Positions 23,101-32,184 of a DNA stretch of 64,000 bases are shown piece by piece. The notes beneath the pieces were generated by a model that did not search any database, was not told the origin of the DNA, and saw only the letters and a program-made list of their open reading frames with translations. This stretch comes from a virus, in the IMG/VR virus record IMGVR_UViG_3300012271_000011, positions 1 through 64,000 of that record, one strand, 5' to 3'. Position numbers and translations under genes: made by a program. Each line of letters opens with the position of its first letter. The stretch's first letter is position 1.

Positions 23101-25239
23101 TTAAACTGCCTCTAAAATATCATCAATATAGGATTGTGGAACTATTTTCTTTAATCCATCATCATCTTCAATAAGATATATCTTCTCATCAATCTTATCT
23201 AAAGTATTGTTAATGACATCAAGGGTGGTTAAGCCTAATACATCAAATTTTATTATTCCCAATTCATCTAAAACAGAATCTTGATTACTTTCAGGAAAAG
23301 CACTTACAATCTCACCGCTTACTTTCTCTATTGGCATTAACTCATTAACAGGACGATCTAAGATAATAATACCACCAGCATGTTTTGATAACTGTCTTAC
23401 TTTACCATCAAAATGTCTAACTAAATCAATTATTTTTTTATTCTGTTCATAAAATTTGTATTGCTTTGTATGAGTTGCTTTAATCATTTCTATATTCTCA
23501 TCCAAAGAAAGTTGAAAATCAAAGATCTTTGAAAACTCATTTGATGCTTTATAATCAATTTTATATATTCTAAGTAAATCTTTCAATGCTGATTTAAGAC
23601 CCATCTTAGAATAAGTTCCTACCTGAAAAACTCTGTCTTCTCCATACTTTTCTTTTAGGTGTTCTATTAAGTGATCACGAGCGGAAGGAGAGAGGTCTGA
23701 GTCAACATCAATACCCCCACTAGCTCCATTTCTCACTTGTGCCTTAGTAAGTTTTTGTTCATAAGTATTTGTAAAACCTAGTAAGAATGGAATAAGAAAA
23801 TTACCCTTTACCTCATTCTCTTGAAAAGCTTTATATAGATCAATTCCGTTCTTATAAAAATTCTTAGCAAATAAATATTCCCATTTAAAATCTCTTTTAT
23901 ACTCTGGATACTCTTCTAGTTTATCTTCACACATTTTCTTCAAATCAGTCATTTTTGTTTCCATCTCTTTTGTGTGAACTTCATCACCAAAATAATCTGG
24001 TATCATATCAGGGCTTCTTTGATCTGATAAAAATCTTTCAAATAACAACCCAAACTCAATAGGATCAAGACGAGTAATATTAAGAGAATAAAGAACTAAT
24101 GAACCAGCACCTGAACCCCTTCCTACACCAACTGTATAACCTGAATCTGTTACAAATTCAAGCATATCCTCAAGAATAAGTATATATGAAGAAAACCCTT
24201 TTCTTATTAAAACCTCTAATTCATGATTTAATCTTTTTTTATATTCTTCTGTAGGATTACCACCAAACTTTTCTTCTAAACCTCTCTTGGCTTTTTTTAT
24301 TAAAGCCTCATCATCATTTTCTGTAACAGAAGGAAGATATATTTTTCTTCTCTCTGGTATTTCATAATTACACATATCAGCTATTTTTATACTATTATTA
24401 GCCCATTCAATAACATCATTAGGATTATAGTTATATCCAAAATCTTTATTAAACTTTAAATAATCCTCTTCGTCATGATAATAAAGATTCTTACTTTCAA
24501 TTTCAAAATTTAAATTATCAATAGTAGCTTTATCTCTAATAGCTATTGAAAGAGTTTGAAGATTGTCTTGTCCAGGCTCTAAATAATGAACATCGCCTGT
24601 TACTACTATAGGAATATTAAACTCTTTTGCCCATTTAATCATATAATCATTAATAGTTTTTTGTCCCTCTGGAGCCTCATCCATTTCATAATTAATTTCA
24701 TTAAACTGAACTTCAGTATAAAAGTTCTCACCAAAATGCTTTACATATTTTTGGAATAATTCGTATGCCTTATCTATCTCTCCTGCTCTTATAAATCTTC
24801 CCCATTTGCTTTGCATGCACCCACTACCAACAATTATACCTTCAGAATTTTCAAATAATTCTTCTTCAGTTATTCTATTAGTATAATAAAAATGTTCTTC
24901 ATCTTTCATTGAAAGATAGTTTAACTTTAAGATATTCTTATAGCCTATCTCATTTTTAGCAAGTAAAATAAGATGAGAGTTTTTACCTCTCACTCTCTTC
25001 TTTTTCTCATTATATTCTACAAGCTCATCATTGATATAAGCCTCTACACCAAGAATAGGTTTTATGCCATATTCTTTACAAGCTTCTTGATGATGATATA
25101 TACCCGTAAGCTTTCCATGATCGGTAATAGCAAGTGCTTTATGCCCTAATTTATATGCTTTCTCCGCATATTGTTTAGATGAGCCTATTGCATCTAACCT
25201 TGAACCTAAATGACTATGTAAATGAAGTTGAGCAAACAT
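23101..25239 (-). CDS. DNA polymerase III alpha, N-terminal half (PHP and palm)
   Basis: 712 residues. It begins MFAQLHLHSHLGSRLDAI, the PHP domain with His metal ligands, then ITDHGKLTGIYHHQEACKE. The GVGRGSGAGSLVLYSLNIT loop, GGIDVDSDLS (first two catalytic Asp) and GIIKFDVLGL (third catalytic Asp) show a complete active site. It stops where DnaE would continue into the C-half at 21973. About 90 residues are inserted before GIDVD compared with bacterial DnaE. Strong AAGGAG before the ATG. Confidence 0.9.
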   Translation of the reverse strand: MFAQLHLHSHLGSRLDAIGSSKQYAEKAYKLGHKALAITDHGKLTGIYHHQEACKEYGIKPILGVEAYINDELVEYNEKKKRVRGKNSHLILLAKNEIGYKNILKLNYLSMKDEEHFYYTNRITEEELFENSEGIIVGSGCMQSKWGRFIRAGEIDKAYELFQKYVKHFGENFYTEVQFNEINYEMDEAPEGQKTINDYMIKWAKEFNIPIVVTGDVHYLEPGQDNLQTLSIAIRDKATIDNLNFEIESKNLYYHDEEDYLKFNKDFGYNYNPNDVIEWANNSIKIADMCNYEIPERRKIYLPSVTENDDEALIKKAKRGLEEKFGGNPTEEYKKRLNHELEVLIRKGFSSYILILEDMLEFVTDSGYTVGVGRGSGAGSLVLYSLNITRLDPIEFGLLFERFLSDQRSPDMIPDYFGDEVHTKEMETKMTDLKKMCEDKLEEYPEYKRDFKWEYLFAKNFYKNGIDLYKAFQENEVKGNFLIPFLLGFTNTYEQKLTKAQVRNGASGGIDVDSDLSPSARDHLIEHLKEKYGEDRVFQVGTYSKMGLKSALKDLLRIYKIDYKASNEFSKIFDFQLSLDENIEMIKATHTKQYKFYEQNKKIIDLVRHFDGKVRQLSKHAGGIIILDRPVNELMPIEKVSGEIVSAFPESNQDSVLDELGIIKFDVLGLTTLDVINNTLDKIDEKIYLIEDDDGLKKIVPQSYIDDILEAV

Positions 25240-25252
25240 TTTTTCTCCTTAT

Positions 25253-27001
25253 TTATCTATTTAAAATATAGACTTTATTCCCACAATCCCATATTCTATT
25301 ATAGTTATTATATAACATATTTTCATATTCTGTCAAGTTATCATCATAATTTTCAAAAATATTTTTAAGCTTATGTTTTTGATATTTATTTCTACTTTCC
25401 AAATTAAGATTATTTTTCTTGAAATAAAAATAATTTGGTTTACTAGTTTTTAAATACTCAAACCCATTACTTTCATACACATTACCATTAAAATAGCGCT
25501 TATCAGAATATGTTATAATATTTCCATTATAATTATTTAGAAAATATTTCAACAACTTAGAAAAACCACCTATTACTTTAGTGTTTTTCTTACTAGCTGA
25601 TCTTAATAATTCCCAATTATATCTTTTGTTAAATCTTGGCTTACCAAAAGTTACTACAGATACTAAAATACCATTATAATATAATCCATATTGCAACGAA
25701 GAGCCTATATCTCCTTGTAAATGATTAGCATTAAGGAATTCCCTTCTCTCTTTAATACTAACAGGTTTGATAACAGTTTTTCTAGCATAAATTACTTCAT
25801 TATATATATTCAGCCTAGAAAGAAGTATGCTACTCACTATATCTTTTTTATTAATCCATTCATTCTCAAATACATGTATTAAATCATATCCCTTTTCTTT
25901 AGCTAATTTTTGCTTATTTAAATGGTAATTTTTATGTTTTCCATTTATTTCACTATGCCAATATAAACCATTAAACTCAATAGCTATTTTTCTTTCTGGT
26001 ATAAGTATATCAATTTCGTATGGCTTTATTATTTTTCTGTTATGAGATTCTACATAAATATATTGACTTATGAAATCTCTCAACTCAACTTCCGAAACAG
26101 ACTCGTTAGTTGGAAAACATTTTTGACATCTTGGTATTTTACCAGCGTAAATATTATCATAAAAAATATTATTACATTTTTTACACTTCCATTTATAGTC
26201 TATTACACTTCCTTTTTCCTTAACTCCATAATATTCATTAATATCAAATAAAGGCTCCACAAGATTGTCAAAAGAAAAAACCTTTAAATTTTTAAAAAAC
26301 CTTTCTTTTGATTTATTATGATTTCCTTTGAGAAAAATGCTACTTTGAAAATAATACTCAACACCATATTTTTCCAAGTTTGTTTGTTTTATTTTTTCTT
26401 TAACATCTTTACTCTGCCCTGGATACTCAACACCATATTTTTCCAAGTTTGTTTGTTTTATTTTTTCTTTAATTTGCTTTGACCCAAAGGGATTTTCAAC
26501 ACCATACTTTTTTAAATTTGTTTGTTTTGCCTTTTCTTTAACTGATTCTAATTTTCTAGGACTGTCAACACCATATTTTTCTATATTGTTGTTTTTTCTT
26601 TTTTCCAAAATCTCTTTACTTTGTGTTGAAGTTTCAACACCATACTTTTCTAAATTTGTTTGTTTTGCCTTTTCCTTAACTGATTCTAAAGAAGAAGGGC
26701 TTGAGACTCCATACTTATATATATTGTTGTTTTTTCTTTTTTCCAAAATCTCTTTACTTTGTGTTGAAACTTCAACACCATACTTTTCTAAATTCGTTTG
26801 CTTCCTTTGACAAACCCCACAAACAAGGTTATTATTTTTTAAATTTCCTTTGCGTTTACTTGCCTCTTTACCACAAATATCACATATAAAAGTAATATTG
26901 TATGTTTTTGGAACTAACTCCAAATTAAATAAGCCATCTTCTATAAACAGACTTATATTTACTTCTTTTTTGTCTAGTGTTGATATTTTTACTATATTCA
27001 T
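25253..27001 (-). CDS. Vsr-like (EDxHD) homing endonuclease with repeated DNA-binding modules
   Basis: About 582 residues. An N-terminal Cys4 zinc ribbon (CDICG, CGVC) is followed by six copies of a roughly 35-residue module containing TNLEKYGVE and a VKEK-type helix, then a second Cys4 ribbon and a very-short-patch-repair-like nuclease domain (EIDILIPERKIAIEFNGLYW, HVFENEW). Similar multi-domain nucleases act as homing endonucleases in phage. It sits immediately upstream of the polymerase gene and has duplicated that gene's start (see 27012-27065). Confidence 0.8.
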   Translation of the reverse strand: MNIVKISTLDKKEVNISLFIEDGLFNLELVPKTYNITFICDICGKEASKRKGNLKNNNLVCGVCQRKQTNLEKYGVEVSTQSKEILEKRKNNNIYKYGVSSPSSLESVKEKAKQTNLEKYGVETSTQSKEILEKRKNNNIEKYGVDSPRKLESVKEKAKQTNLKKYGVENPFGSKQIKEKIKQTNLEKYGVEYPGQSKDVKEKIKQTNLEKYGVEYYFQSSIFLKGNHNKSKERFFKNLKVFSFDNLVEPLFDINEYYGVKEKGSVIDYKWKCKKCNNIFYDNIYAGKIPRCQKCFPTNESVSEVELRDFISQYIYVESHNRKIIKPYEIDILIPERKIAIEFNGLYWHSEINGKHKNYHLNKQKLAKEKGYDLIHVFENEWINKKDIVSSILLSRLNIYNEVIYARKTVIKPVSIKERREFLNANHLQGDIGSSLQYGLYYNGILVSVVTFGKPRFNKRYNWELLRSASKKNTKVIGGFSKLLKYFLNNYNGNIITYSDKRYFNGNVYESNGFEYLKTSKPNYFYFKKNNLNLESRNKYQKHKLKNIFENYDDNLTEYENMLYNNYNRIWDCGNKVYILNR

Positions 27002-27011
27002 AATGTTACTT

Positions 27012-27065
27012 TTACACAAAACCCCTACTTTCTAAATGGCTATGTAAATGAAGTTGAACAAACAT
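27012..27065 (-). pseudogene. Displaced 5' end of DNA polymerase gene left by homing-endonuclease insertion
   Basis: Reads MFVQLHLHSHLESRGFV then stop, with GGAGAAAAA before the ATG. The first eleven codons and ribosome site match the functional polymerase start at 25239 with two substitutions over about 43 nt. The endonuclease gene lies between the two copies. Confidence 0.8.
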
Positions 27066-27094
27066 TTTTTCTCCTCTTATAATGTTCTATTTTA

Positions 27095-27123
27095 AGAATA
27101 CCATATACCTTCTTTTTTGTCAA
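27095..27123 (-). promoter_or_regulatory. Sigma70-like promoter for polymerase region
   Basis: TTGACA (27118-27123), 17 bp, TATTCT (27095-27100) on the minus strand, upstream of the duplicated polymerase start. Confidence 0.7.
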
Positions 27124-27130
27124 CGGTAAT

Positions 27131-27146
27131 GTAAAGTTAAAGTAAA
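27131..27146 (+). promoter_or_regulatory. Candidate late promoter
   Basis: GTAAAGTTAAAGTAAA just upstream of the plus-strand gene at 27165. Confidence 0.55.
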
Positions 27147-27164
27147 ATAATGACTGGAGTAAAT

Positions 27165-28574
27165 ATGAAATCTTTAAGAAAATATCTTCAAGAACAATCT
27201 ATAGATTATAATCTACAAAATATACAATCTATTGTCAAGCAAAATACTGCTTCCGCAAAAAGTCTTTTAAATTCTTTATCAAAAGAAGAGCTTAATGACT
27301 TTATTGAACAAATAAACAAAACTGAAAACTATAAGCAGTTTCTTGATAGTAAAAAAGATAGGGACTTAGCTGTAGCAACTTATATTGTAAAAGAAAAAGA
27401 CCCTGATTTTGCTGAAAAAATAGGGCTAAGCATTGAAAATCCTGAAACTTTTAATAAAACTATTAAAGATGATATTATTTCTCCTACAAGAAAAAGAGCT
27501 AATGAACAAGAAATTAACTCTCCTAAAGTCAAATCCAATACAGGTGAAGAAGCAGATACTGAAGCAGAAGAAGATGATGAAAAAGGCTCTAAAACAAAAG
27601 AAGATGGTGCTGATGATGAAAAAGGCTCTAAAACAAAAGAAGATGATGCTGATGTAAGAGAGCCTGAAGCAGAAGAAAATGGTGCTGATGATGAAAAAGG
27701 CTCTAAAACAAAAGAAGAAAGAAAGGCTCGTATTGAAAAAGGCGTAAAGCGTGATGTTGAAAAAGGCGCTGAGTCTAGTAAAAACTATAACTATAAAAAA
27801 ACTATTGATAAACTTAAAGAAACCCAAGAAGAAGCATTATCTAAATTAGGAGATTTAGAGAAAAATGCTGAAAACAAGAAAGATGTAAATAAACAAAAAT
27901 CAGTAGTTCAAAGTAAGGTAGATAAGCTTATTAAAAGAGTTCAAAAAGCAGAAGAAGGTCTTATTACTAACCCAGAGCTTAAAGCAAAACAAGCACTTAC
28001 TGAACTTGAAACTGTAACTAAAAATGCTGTATTAAAAGCACAAAGAGCACAACTATCAGGTAAAGTTGGCAGAACAGCAAAAAAGATTGAAGGAATAGCT
28101 GGAAGAGCTAAGAGAGGAGTTAAAGGAGCTTCTGAAAAAATAAAGGGTAGTGCTACTTATAAACAAACTAAAGAAGTTGGAAGAGTTGCTGGTAAAAAAA
28201 TTAAGGATGTTCAACAACAAGTTCAAAGTAACGCTCGTGCTAATTTTATAGCTAAACAACTTAATTATGGAGATGCTCGTAAATGGATTACAGCAACTGA
28301 TAATAAAACTAAAGAAGAGATTTATCAAAAAGCTTTAAAGAAAAGTAGAGACACAAGACAGAAAAAGTCTGCTGTAGCTGGTTCTAGATCTAAAGGTAAT
28401 ACAGTTAAGATGGCTGGACAACAACAGAAGAAAAGCTCAATTCCAAACCAAAAGAAAACACAAAGAGCTCAACAAAGAGCCATTGATGCTATGAATCAAA
28501 GAAAGCGAGATGAGATTATGCCTAAAATCGACTCACCAACAGCTTCAGGATCTCCTATAAAGAAAACTAGCTAA
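27165..28574 (+). CDS. Late protein with capsid-targeting-like leader and acidic tandem repeats
   Basis: 469 residues from the ATG at 27165, which has GGAG seven bases upstream. N-terminus MKSLRKYLQEQS fits the shared leader pattern. Residues about 130-190 contain three to four copies of DDEKGSKTKED (tandem DNA repeats 27560-27720). The C-terminal half is very basic, Ala/Lys-rich and coiled-coil. It is the only plus-strand gene for many kilobases. Probably a DNA-associated internal virion protein (inference). Confidence 0.6.
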   Translation: MKSLRKYLQEQSIDYNLQNIQSIVKQNTASAKSLLNSLSKEELNDFIEQINKTENYKQFLDSKKDRDLAVATYIVKEKDPDFAEKIGLSIENPETFNKTIKDDIISPTRKRANEQEINSPKVKSNTGEEADTEAEEDDEKGSKTKEDGADDEKGSKTKEDDADVREPEAEENGADDEKGSKTKEERKARIEKGVKRDVEKGAESSKNYNYKKTIDKLKETQEEALSKLGDLEKNAENKKDVNKQKSVVQSKVDKLIKRVQKAEEGLITNPELKAKQALTELETVTKNAVLKAQRAQLSGKVGRTAKKIEGIAGRAKRGVKGASEKIKGSATYKQTKEVGRVAGKKIKDVQQQVQSNARANFIAKQLNYGDARKWITATDNKTKEEIYQKALKKSRDTRQKKSAVAGSRSKGNTVKMAGQQQKKSSIPNQKKTQRAQQRAIDAMNQRKRDEIMPKIDSPTASGSPIKKTS

Positions 28575-28903
28575 CCCTCATCGGGTAGCCAGCTCATATC
28601 TTCATCTATTTCCATCATACCAATAATGGTATCTAAATCTAAATAACTAGAACCATTAGTTAAAATACCCGCCATTGTATATTTTGTATATACCTCATCT
28701 ATTAATTTTTGGTCTTCATATCGTATAGCCCTTTTATATTTTAACCATATACCTCTCATGGTATAAAAATAACTACTTACAAATACCTCACTCCCTCCAT
28801 CTAAAAATATTATTCCTTTACTACCTTCATCTATTTCTCTATCGTTTGCTTGTTTTATTATTTCTTTTATAACTTGTTGAATTTCACTGTTGTTTTCACT
28901 CAT
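28571..28903 (-). CDS. Hypothetical protein
   Basis: 110 residues from the ATG at 28903, which overlaps the TGA of the Rad50-like gene. Contains GIIFLDGGSEVFVSSYFYTM and an acidic C-terminus DEDMSWLPDEG. Convergent with the plus-strand gene at 27165. Function unknown. Confidence 0.55.
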   Translation of the reverse strand: MSENNSEIQQVIKEIIKQANDREIDEGSKGIIFLDGGSEVFVSSYFYTMRGIWLKYKRAIRYEDQKLIDEVYTKYTMAGILTNGSSYLDLDTIIGMMEIDEDMSWLPDEG

Positions 28904-31046
28904 ATGCCAACCTACTAAAGCCATCTTCCTTGTAAACTCTTATTTTATTATTAAAGCTTTCTTTATATTCTCCTCTATGAGATATAACCATAATTGAATT
29001 TGATTTTGACTTTTCCTGGATAATATTAAGTATAGCATTTATACCATTCTCATCCAAGTTCCTATCAAGTATTTCATCAAATACAAGAAATCTCATATCA
29101 GAAGAAAAGAAATTTTTAACTAACATATAAAGAGAAAATGCTATTGCTACATCAAGTAGTGTTTTCTCTCCAGAAGAAAAAGATTGAAAACTAATCTCTT
29201 CTTTATCCTCTATTATAGATTCTTTTAAGTTCTTATCAAAATTAACATTGATAGGTCTATCAAAAAACAATGGAATATACTTGTTAATATTTGCATTAAA
29301 TAAATCAATCATTTTAGATATAACATATTTCTTTATACCATAATCTTTATTAGAAAACATCTTTAAGAGGTAATCATAATAATAAATTTCATTGCCTTTG
29401 TCTTCTAAGGTTTTATTTTCTTTTTCTCCTCTCTTCTCTAATGTCTTTATCTTCTTTGCAAGTTTTTCTATATACTCTTTATCATATGTATTCTTTGCCT
29501 TTTCACTTATTGTTGAAAGCTCTTTATTTACCTCTTCTTTTCTATTTTTATTATTTTCAACAATAGAAGATATATTATCTAGAAAATCTTCAGAGTATTT
29601 ACTTGGTATATTCTCTTCAAGAAACTCTGCCTTCTTTTCTTTTATTCTTTTATCAAGATCTTCTATTGCCTCGTTAAGAAAAATAACTTCTTTACTCAAA
29701 CCAGCTTCTTTTACTCTAAGTTCGGATAATGAGGATTTATGTTCTTCAAGTTCTTCTTTTGTATAATCTGATTTTACATTATACATATTAGTTTTTAAAT
29801 CTTCTATCCTAGTATCAAGATCATTATTCTTATTATTTATTCTCTCTTTTTCTTTTTCAAGTTCTTCTTTCTTTTTAAACTTATCTGTAATTTTAGATTC
29901 TAAATCATCATGTATTTTAGTCTTAGCTTCATCATTAAGTGATTGTCCACAAGTATAACAAACCTTATCAGAAGTAGTTTCCATTGCACTTCTAAAAGAC
30001 TCTATTTCTTTATTAATACTTGTTATTTGACTTATTACAGATTGAATATCCTCTCTTTGTTGATATAAAGAATCTATCTTATCTTGAGCTTTTTCATCTT
30101 CGTTTGATTTCTTTATTTTCTCTATTTCTGCATCAAAATCTACTTTCTCTATTCCCTTTATTTTCTCTTTTGCTCTATTATATTCAGTATTCTTATTAGA
30201 GAATAAATCATCCTTTTCTTTCTTTTGTTGTTCAAGAGTATTGATTGATTCTTTAATAGAATTATTATATTCCTTCACTTTATTATGTTCAGTAATAAGC
30301 TCTTTTTCTTTTTCAATATCAATATCTTTATATTCTTTAATTTCTTTTTTTAATTTTATTTGCTCTTCTTCAAGCTTAGCTTTTTTCTCTTTTAGTCCCT
30401 CAAGAATATTTTTTGCGTTTTGCTTATATTCATTAATGTTTTCTTGAATGGTATTAACACCGTATTCAATTTTTCCGATCTCTTCTTTTACATGTTGATA
30501 TTCTTCTTCTATAGGTTTCTTTAATTTTTTAGTAGCATCAGCCCATTTTCTAAATTGCTTTAAGTCTAAAACACTTTCAATAATATCAAGCCTTCTACCT
30601 TCAGAGACTCTAAGGAATGATGTATAAATTTCACTTGAAAACATAACTGAATTAATCATTGCTTTATGGTTAATTCCAACAATTTCATCAATAAGAGCTT
30701 GGGCATCTTTCTTCTTATTTGGTGAAATATTCTTGTGGTTTTTAAAAATAAGAAGATTATCTTTATTCACATCATGATTGCGATAACGAATAACAGAATA
30801 AATATCTTCTTTTATAAAAAAATCAAACTCTACCTTACAATTCTTTTTTATTTTTCTATTGATAACTTCATCTTGATTTACAAGAGATTGTCCATACAAA
30901 CACCAAATAATAGCATCTACAAAAGTAGTCTTTCCTGCGCCTATGTTTCCATAGATGAGTTTTACACTATTTCCACTCAAATCAAGAGTTGTTTGTTCAT
31001 CACCATATGATTTATAGTTTTTTATTGATACACTAGCTGGATTCAT
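28896..31046 (-). CDS. Rad50/SbcC-like recombination ATPase (T4 gp46)
   Basis: 716 residues. N-terminal Walker A GNIGAGKTTFVDAI, long coiled coils on both sides of a CYTCG zinc hook (about residue 360), SMC signature SFSSGEKTLLDVAIA and Walker B FLVFDEILDRN. With the gp47-like nuclease at 31129 it resects DNA ends for recombination-dependent replication. The start codon follows the IscB-end remnant at 31047. Confidence 0.9.
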   Translation of the reverse strand: MNPASVSIKNYKSYGDEQTTLDLSGNSVKLIYGNIGAGKTTFVDAIIWCLYGQSLVNQDEVINRKIKKNCKVEFDFFIKEDIYSVIRYRNHDVNKDNLLIFKNHKNISPNKKKDAQALIDEIVGINHKAMINSVMFSSEIYTSFLRVSEGRRLDIIESVLDLKQFRKWADATKKLKKPIEEEYQHVKEEIGKIEYGVNTIQENINEYKQNAKNILEGLKEKKAKLEEEQIKLKKEIKEYKDIDIEKEKELITEHNKVKEYNNSIKESINTLEQQKKEKDDLFSNKNTEYNRAKEKIKGIEKVDFDAEIEKIKKSNEDEKAQDKIDSLYQQREDIQSVISQITSINKEIESFRSAMETTSDKVCYTCGQSLNDEAKTKIHDDLESKITDKFKKKEELEKEKERINNKNNDLDTRIEDLKTNMYNVKSDYTKEELEEHKSSLSELRVKEAGLSKEVIFLNEAIEDLDKRIKEKKAEFLEENIPSKYSEDFLDNISSIVENNKNRKEEVNKELSTISEKAKNTYDKEYIEKLAKKIKTLEKRGEKENKTLEDKGNEIYYYDYLLKMFSNKDYGIKKYVISKMIDLFNANINKYIPLFFDRPINVNFDKNLKESIIEDKEEISFQSFSSGEKTLLDVAIAFSLYMLVKNFFSSDMRFLVFDEILDRNLDENGINAILNIIQEKSKSNSIMVISHRGEYKESFNNKIRVYKEDGFSRLAYE

Positions 31047-31125
31047 AATTTTCTAGGCACAGGAAATCACGAAGCTTACTTCGTGGAGAAATATGCCCTT
31101 CTCCTTTCTATTAGAATTGTAATTT
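31047..31125 (-). repeat. IscB right-end remnant
   Basis: Minus-strand ACAATTCTAATAGAAAGG, then GGCATATTTCTCCACGAAG...CTTCGTGATTTCCTGTGCCTAG parallels the end of the IscB ORF and its terminal hairpin at 8997-9075, and likewise sits directly before a phage start codon. Confidence 0.6.
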
Positions 31126-31128
31126 TTA

Positions 31129-32097
31129 TCATGCTTTCTCTAATACTTTATCAAATACTGAAAGTAATTTTTCAGTATTTATATCCTCTATAGAAGAAAT
31201 AAATTCTTTTGTTATTTCCTCTAAATCATCACTATGAGTTACATTCTCAATTTGAAAATCTTCCTCTTCTTTTAAGAATATGGGAATAATATCAATAGCA
31301 CCATATTCATATAACACATATTTTAGCTTTGCAAAATCTTGTATTTTCTCATCTATATATACTACTACAAAATTTCCCTTTATATCAAGTGATTTCAAAT
31401 ATTTTATATCTTTAGAATATATTTCTACAAACTTTGGTGCTTCATCATATTCAACAAACTCCCATTTCTCAGCTTTTGTGTCTAAGGTAATAAAACCTTT
31501 TTGCTGATTTATTTCACCACGAGATAATTGATTAGGAGAGCCTATATAGATTACATTTTTAATATGCTGATGCCGATGAAAATGTCCAGTAAAAACATGG
31601 TCAAATTCTTCAAACTTTTCAAATGGAAATGCGTGTTTTTCTGTAACATGAAAAGCATTGTCAAAACTAAAGTTTGCTATTGAAACATGAGTAAACAAAT
31701 AACTACCATTTTTTGGTATTTTACTTTCGTCTTTAGTGTATGGTAAAAAATCAAACACCTCATCATTAAATTCTAACTGGGTATATTCTTTTATCACCTC
31801 ACCAATAGGAGAAAAAGTATCCACTATAGTATCATAGTCAATATTATATACATCATGATTGCCTACTAAAAAGATAAACTTTATTCCATTATTCTTCATA
31901 TGTAATAGTTTCATAAACAATGGTACAAAAGCATCATTTCTAATGTTTGAGCTTTTATGAAAAATATCTCCTAATACAAAAATATAATCCATATCATTTT
32001 CATGATAGTATTGTTCTAAATAATCCAAATAATCAACTATTAATTGAGACTGTAATCCTTTCTTTGTATGCCAATCAGATGTAAGTAATATTTTCAA
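31129..32097 (-). CDS. Mre11/SbcD-like nuclease (T4 gp47)
   Basis: 322 residues. Metallophosphoesterase motifs TSDWHTKKG, VLGDIFH, LVGNHDVYN, THVS and GHFHRHQ are in order. It forms the end-processing complex with the Rad50-like protein encoded next. Start codon TTG with AAGGAG upstream. Confidence 0.9.
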   Translation of the reverse strand: MKILLTSDWHTKKGLQSQLIVDYLDYLEQYYHENDMDYIFVLGDIFHKSSNIRNDAFVPLFMKLLHMKNNGIKFIFLVGNHDVYNIDYDTIVDTFSPIGEVIKEYTQLEFNDEVFDFLPYTKDESKIPKNGSYLFTHVSIANFSFDNAFHVTEKHAFPFEKFEEFDHVFTGHFHRHQHIKNVIYIGSPNQLSRGEINQQKGFITLDTKAEKWEFVEYDEAPKFVEIYSKDIKYLKSLDIKGNFVVVYIDEKIQDFAKLKYVLYEYGAIDIIPIFLKEEEDFQIENVTHSDDLEEITKEFISSIEDINTEKLLSVFDKVLEKA

Positions 32098-32121
32098 AAT
32101 ATAGACTCTCCTTTTCTTTTA

Positions 32122-32184
32122 ACATATTTTCTGGCAAGAAGTCCCCTTCCTCAAAGCCGATAGGCTTAGGTGGGGGTTATTGAC
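32122..32184 (+). repeat. Medium TnpB/IS605-like right-end element
   Basis: Near-identical to 867-928, with ACATATTTTCTGGCAAGAAG and the same stem, ending GGTTATTGAC. On the opposite strand it supplies the last residues (SITPT) and stop of the permease gene. Confidence 0.65.

Noticed and set aside
23101-25239. Intein fragment at the C-terminus of the polymerase N-half
   Set aside because: The last residues contain no Cys or Ser followed by block A features; they are native linker sequence.
27426-28328. Minus-strand hydrophobic ORFs opposite the 27165 gene
   Set aside because: Phe/Ser-rich mirror translations of a Lys/Glu-rich gene, no ribosome sites.
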